A stretch of DNA of 59,178 nt from JBBRXJ01 sp038248505. GTDB lineage: Bacteria > Bacteroidota > Bacteroidia > Bacteroidales > JBBRXJ01. This document shows positions 55,415 to 59,178 of this stretch, piece after piece; within the stretch, counting starts at the first letter, position 1, and every line of letters starts with the position of its first letter. The DNA lies in contig JBBRXJ010000006.1 in assembly GCA_038248505.1 (NCBI GenBank), positions 1-59,178 on the forward strand. Direction: 5' to 3'. Position numbers and translations under genes: made by a program. A model generated the notes under the pieces. It was given only the letters and a program-made list of their open reading frames with translations, had not been told where the DNA came from and ran no database searches.

Positions 55415-55476
55415 TTTTAAGACCTTTATTAAAGTGGAGTGAAAAGAATAGTATTTAATATTTTTTTATATGTATC

Positions 55477-56952
55477 TTAATTCATTTCCTTTCTCAATCG
55501 AGCAACAGGAATGCCTAATTGCTCACGATATTTTGCTACGGTACGACGCGCTATGGTATATCCTTTTTCTTTTAAAAGGGTGGTTAACTCTTCATCAGGT
55601 ACAGGATTATTTTTATCTTCTGCATTAATAACATCTTGTAGAATCTGTTTAATCTCACGTGTTGAGACTTCTTCACCCGATGCTGTTTGCATACCTTCTG
55701 AGAAAAAATATTTTAGCGGATATACCCCAAAATGCGTTTGAACATATTTACTATTAACTACTCGTGATATTGTTGAAACATCGAGCCCTATTATCTCAGC
55801 TATATCTTTAAGAATCATAGGGCGTAATTTTTTCTCATCACCATCAATAAAATACTTGCTTTGAAATTTAACTATTGCATTCATAACAAGCATAAGAGTC
55901 ATATGCCGTTGGCGAATAGCATCAATGAACTGATTTGCTGAACCTACTTTTTGTTTTATAAATTGTTGTGCTTCTTTATCTTTCTTTAAATCTTTACTAC
56001 GTCTGTTCAGCATATCTGTGTATGTTGAGCTGATACGAAGTTCGGGTACATTACGTGAGTTTAGTGTTAGGTACAACTGGCCTTCGCGTAAATCTAAAAT
56101 AAAATCAGGAACCACATGCTCAAATAACTTATTTGTACCGTCATTATATGCACTTCCGGGTTTTGGATTTAGTTTGATAATTAAATCAATTGCAGACTTA
56201 ACTTTATCTTCCGCAGCTCCCGTTAAGTGAATAATTTTATCAAAATGCTTATAGGTAAATTCTTCAAAATGATATTTAAGAATTTGCTCTGCTAATATTA
56301 CCTCCGCTTCATGATGATTGTAATTGCGGAGTTGTAAAAGAAGACATTCTTGTAAATTCCGTGCTCCTACACCAGCAGGCTCTAGATCCTGTAAAATTGT
56401 GAGCACTTTAGTCATTTCAGGGATACTCGCTTCAACATATTCATTAAATGCAAGATCGTCGGCTACTGCAGATAAATCACGCCTTAAATAGCCATCATCT
56501 TCAATGCTGCCTATTAAGTATTGTGCTATCTGAAATTCTTTTTCACTTAAATCATGCAAGGTGAGTTGACTCTCCAAATAATCTTGAAATGAAATGGAGC
56601 CTGCAAAAGGGATGTCTTCACGTTTATAGTCCGGATCATTATTTGAAGAGTTTAAGCGATAGGAAGGAGTTTCTTCATCTTGAATATAATCTTCAATAGA
56701 AAATTCTTCATTCGTATCTTTTGATTCTATTTCATCTGATTCTGCTGATACATCATCATTATCCACATCCTGATTTTCCATAACATCAAGTGTGTCCTCC
56801 TCGGGTCCTTCCTCAAGAACTGGATTCTCCTCCAACTCTTTTTTAATCTTCTGCTCCAACTGCACAGTAGGTAACTCCAGCATACGAATCACCTGTATCT
56901 GTTGTGGCGTTAGCTTTTGTAAAAGCTTTAGTTTTTGTTGCTGACGTAGCAT
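55477..56952 (-). CDS. rpoN: RNA polymerase sigma-54 factor
   Basis: 491 residues. Region I is glutamine- and leucine-rich (LRQQQKLKLLQKLTPQQIQVIRML), followed by an acidic region II (50-110), the core-binding domain, an HTH (DIAEIIGLDVSTISRVVNSKYVQ) and the C-terminal RpoN box ARRTVAKYRE. Recognises -24/-12 promoters with AAA+ activators; no such activator is in the window. ATG at 56952; the leader has a duplicated 13-base word. Confidence 0.96.
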   Translation of the reverse strand: MLRQQQKLKLLQKLTPQQIQVIRMLELPTVQLEQKIKKELEENPVLEEGPEEDTLDVMENQDVDNDDVSAESDEIESKDTNEEFSIEDYIQDEETPSYRLNSSNNDPDYKREDIPFAGSISFQDYLESQLTLHDLSEKEFQIAQYLIGSIEDDGYLRRDLSAVADDLAFNEYVEASIPEMTKVLTILQDLEPAGVGARNLQECLLLQLRNYNHHEAEVILAEQILKYHFEEFTYKHFDKIIHLTGAAEDKVKSAIDLIIKLNPKPGSAYNDGTNKLFEHVVPDFILDLREGQLYLTLNSRNVPELRISSTYTDMLNRRSKDLKKDKEAQQFIKQKVGSANQFIDAIRQRHMTLMLVMNAIVKFQSKYFIDGDEKKLRPMILKDIAEIIGLDVSTISRVVNSKYVQTHFGVYPLKYFFSEGMQTASGEEVSTREIKQILQDVINAEDKNNPVPDEELTTLLKEKGYTIARRTVAKYREQLGIPVARLRKEMN

Positions 56953-57000
56953 GGGTGTATAATGATAGTAGATGGAAGTTAGTAGATGGAAGATGGGCTG

Positions 57001-57314
57001 TGGTAAGAATGTTGAGATTTTATTACTAATACTTTAAGACATTGATTTTTTATAATAACTTATTAAACATTTCATAAAATAAAAGGGCTTGTATATTTTT
57101 ATTTATTTTATAATTGATTCTACATAATCTTACACCAATGAGATATTTACTAATTATTAATGAAACCAAATCACTTATGTATTTATGAAAGCAAAACGCT
57201 GATGCATTTTAGTATGAAATTTGCCTTTGGCGTATCATTATGCAGAGTCAAAAAAATTATTATAAAAAATCAACGTCATCATCTCCCACTCAACATCTTT
57301 AGTCTCCAATATTT
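57001..57314. other. Intergenic region between rpoN and asnS
   Basis: AT-rich, no gene recognised. It contains the second copy of the dispersed repeat at 57206-57257. The rpoN leader next to it (56966-56992) has TAGTAGATGGAAG twice in tandem. Confidence 0.5.
57206..57257. repeat. Dispersed repeat, copy 2 (partner at 77-126)
   Basis: TTTTAGTATGAAATTTG, CTTTGG, GTATCATT and TGCAGA in the same order and spacing as bases 77-126, with only a few substitutions. Confidence 0.6.
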
Positions 57315-58709
57315 TTAAAACTCTGCGTTCTTCGGTGTTCTTGGAAATGGAATGACATCACGTATATTTGACATACCAGTAACGAAAACAACCAAACGCT
57401 CAAAACCTAATCCAAAGCCACTATGTGGAGCAGTGCCAAAACGACGTGTATCCAAATACCACCACATATCTTTCATGGGAATATTCATTTCGTTTATTCG
57501 TTCTAATAATTTATCATAGTTTTCTTCACGTTGTGAACCACCAATAATTTCACCAATACGCGGAAACAAAACATCCATGGCACGTACCGTTTTGCCATCG
57601 TCATTTTGTTTCATGTAAAATGATTTAATTTCTTTTGGGTAGTTAGTTAAAATCACTGGACATTTGAAATGTTTTTCTACCAAATATCGTTCGTGTTCGG
57701 CTTGTAAATCAAGTCCCCAGCTTACAGGAAATTCAAATTTCTGACCAGATTTAATAAGGATATTAACTCCTTCGGTATAATCGAGACGCACAAAGTTGTT
57801 ATTTACAACAAAATTGAGACGTTCAATTAATTCTTTATCGTACATGTTTTGCAAAAAATCAATATCGTCCTTACAATGTTCAAGTGCATAGCGAATGAGG
57901 GATTGCAGAAAGTCTTCTGCCAAATCCATATTATCGAAAATATCGTAGAATGCCATCTCTGGTTCTATCATCCAAAACTCGGCAAGGTGGCGTGGGGTGT
58001 TTGAATTTTCGGCACGAAAAGTAGGTCCAAAGGTATATATTTCGCCCAAGGCCATAGCACCTAGTTCCCCTTCGAGCTGCCCTGAAACAGTAAGATTTGT
58101 TTCTTTGCCAAAGAAATCATCTGAGTAATTTATGCTTCCATCATCATTTTTGGGAGGATTTTTCATGTCAAGCGTAGTTACCCTAAACATTGCCCCAGCA
58201 CCCTCACAGTCACTGCCTGTAATGATTGGAGTATGTAAATAACAAAATCCTTTCTTATTAAAATAATCATGAATAGCAAAAGCGAGCGCATGACGAATAC
58301 GCAGTATGGCTCCAAATGTATTGGTACGCGGACGAAGATGGGCGATATCTCTAAGAAATTCCATGCTATGTCCCTTCTTCTGTAAAGGATAGGTCTCTGG
58401 ATCGGCGGTACCGTGAAGAATAATTTCAGAAGCCTGAATCTCAACAGGCTGACCTTGGGCTGGCGATTTAACGAGCTTACCTGTTACTGAGATGCAAGCA
58501 CCTGTGGTTACATCTTTTATGAGAGCCGCATCAAACTTCACGAGATCAGCTACTATTTGAACATTATGTATGATTGAACCATCATTAAGGGCTATAAATG
58601 CAACACTGTTGTTGCCTCGGCGTGTACGAACCCAACCTCGCACTAACACATCACTATCATAAGCGGTACTCTTTAGTAACTCTTTGATTTTCTGTCTTCT
58701 TATTGTCAT
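57315..58709 (-). CDS. asnS: Asparaginyl-tRNA synthetase
   Basis: 464 residues, normal length. N-terminal OB fold (VLVRGWVRTRRGNNSVAFIALNDGS) and class II core with FRAENSNTPRHLAEFWMIEPEMAF (motif 2) and GFGLGFERLVVFVTGMSNIRDVIPFPRTP (motif 3). The sequence fits AsnRS rather than AspRS. Charges tRNA-Asn. ATG at 58709, promoter -7 at 58732-58739. Confidence 0.95.
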   Translation of the reverse strand: MTIRRQKIKELLKSTAYDSDVLVRGWVRTRRGNNSVAFIALNDGSIIHNVQIVADLVKFDAALIKDVTTGACISVTGKLVKSPAQGQPVEIQASEIILHGTADPETYPLQKKGHSMEFLRDIAHLRPRTNTFGAILRIRHALAFAIHDYFNKKGFCYLHTPIITGSDCEGAGAMFRVTTLDMKNPPKNDDGSINYSDDFFGKETNLTVSGQLEGELGAMALGEIYTFGPTFRAENSNTPRHLAEFWMIEPEMAFYDIFDNMDLAEDFLQSLIRYALEHCKDDIDFLQNMYDKELIERLNFVVNNNFVRLDYTEGVNILIKSGQKFEFPVSWGLDLQAEHERYLVEKHFKCPVILTNYPKEIKSFYMKQNDDGKTVRAMDVLFPRIGEIIGGSQREENYDKLLERINEMNIPMKDMWWYLDTRRFGTAPHSGFGLGFERLVVFVTGMSNIRDVIPFPRTPKNAEF

Positions 58710-58731
58710 TTTTATATGTATTTTTATTATG

Positions 58732-58739
58732 CAAATATA
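58732..58739 (-). promoter_or_regulatory. Promoter -7 element of asnS
   Basis: Minus strand TATATTTG, exact TAnnTTTG; transcription would start at about 58725, giving a short leader. Confidence 0.55.
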
Positions 58740-59178
58740 GCATTAATCATTTTCTTTTAATCAGTGTGACTATTATTTCAGAAACGATAGCAAGTTGTTA
58801 TTATTTAATCAAAATTTTGTCCGTATGATCAGACGGTAATACTGCCTTTAGGGTCAGATGAGATTAGAGGGATCTTCCAGTGTATTTATTACACAAAACC
58901 CTGGTGTTGAAATAGTAATAAATGCTTTGTTAATACCTCGTCAGCTGAAGTGAAGTAGTTCGTTGTGGGTGCAATTGACTTGCTTTTGTCTTAAAAAAAG
59001 AGCTTGTAATTGAGTGTTTTATTCAGTAAAATAATATATCCCAGAAGTCGCAGACATAACAAAAAAACATTATAATTAATTATAAATAAATTAGTTATGT
59101 CTTTGACAGTATCACCTAAAAGGTGATATTTGCAACAGCAACAGCAAATAAACTATCCATGGATAAAATCACACAATC
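58740..59178. other. Intergenic region at the window end
   Basis: No gene is recognised. Two structures are visible: inverted 9-bp arms AGACATAAC (59052-59060) and GTTATGTCT (59094-59102), and a hairpin TATCACCT (59110-59117), AAA, AGGTGATA (59121-59128). An ATG at 59159 opens a frame that runs off the window, which may be the start of the next gene. Confidence 0.45.

Noticed and set aside
1..59178. CRISPR array, replication origin, prophage or intact insertion sequence
   Set aside because: No regularly spaced repeats, DnaA-box cluster, phage genes or transposase were seen.

Overview
This window is from an AT-rich member of the Bacteroidota. The evidence is a type IX secretion C-terminal sorting domain, promoters matching the Bacteroidota pattern (TTG or TTTG, about 19 bases, then TAnnTTTG), weak Shine-Dalgarno sequences, and several family-typical proteins (HU, RpoN, Ppk1, PhoH with a PIN domain, a DUF2461 protein). 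There is no rRNA, CRISPR array, prophage or intact insertion sequence. One tRNA gene is present (tRNA-Glu, TTC).

The centre (about 7.6 to 38.0 kb, all on the minus strand) is an aryl-polyene (APE) pigment biosynthesis locus. From 35058 down to 7625 more than twenty genes are packed with overlaps or gaps of about 50 bases or less, behind one good promoter at 35139-35168, so I read them as one operon of about 27 kb. The order is: tyrosine ammonia-lyase-like enzyme (makes the aryl starter), ketoreductase, ketosynthase, ACP, LpxL-type acyltransferase, O-methyltransferase, hotdog dehydratase, thioesterase, ketosynthase, degenerate ketosynthase-like protein, ketosynthase, chain-length factor, polysaccharide deacetylase, LolA-like carrier, a periplasmic protein, a hotdog-glycosyltransferase-DUF2062 fusion, an MMPL exporter-acyltransferase-methyltransferase fusion, two phytoene-desaturase-like flavoenzymes, a C45 Ntn-hydrolase, a membrane 4Fe-4S protein, a PAF-acetylhydrolase-like esterase, a PaaK-like adenylate-forming ligase, and a PlsC-type acyltransferase. 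A second ACP with its own promoter and a radical SAM protein lie just upstream. I see no dialkylresorcinol genes (DarA/DarB), so flexirubin is not directly supported. The last seven genes look like a tailoring, lipid-attachment or redox module beyond the core APE enzymes. Two hotdog proteins each keep one half of the usual His/Glu dehydratase pair.

Between the operon and its second ACP are two small plus-strand genes: a two-helix, His-containing membrane protein and a secreted superoxide-reductase-like protein that lacks one iron ligand. The left flank (0.5 to 7.4 kb) has a T9SS-exported hydrolase with a structured 5' leader, a membrane-anchored sensor-like protein, a broken lipoprotein gene with an internal duplication, and DUF2461. 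The right flank (38 to 59 kb) holds a cation transporter broken by an in-frame TAG, an LTA-synthase-like sulfatase, tRNA-Glu, a VOC protein, ssb, a five-PAS hybrid histidine kinase, an MBL hydrolase, HU, nitroreductase-folC, phoH, sixA-ppk1, a frameshifted Tat-exported FAD oxidoreductase, rpoN and asnS. Three genes (4106-6585, 38093-38728, 53971-55414) are interrupted. Two of them are broken by single-base indels, several in or beside homopolymers, so sequencing error and real decay both need considering.
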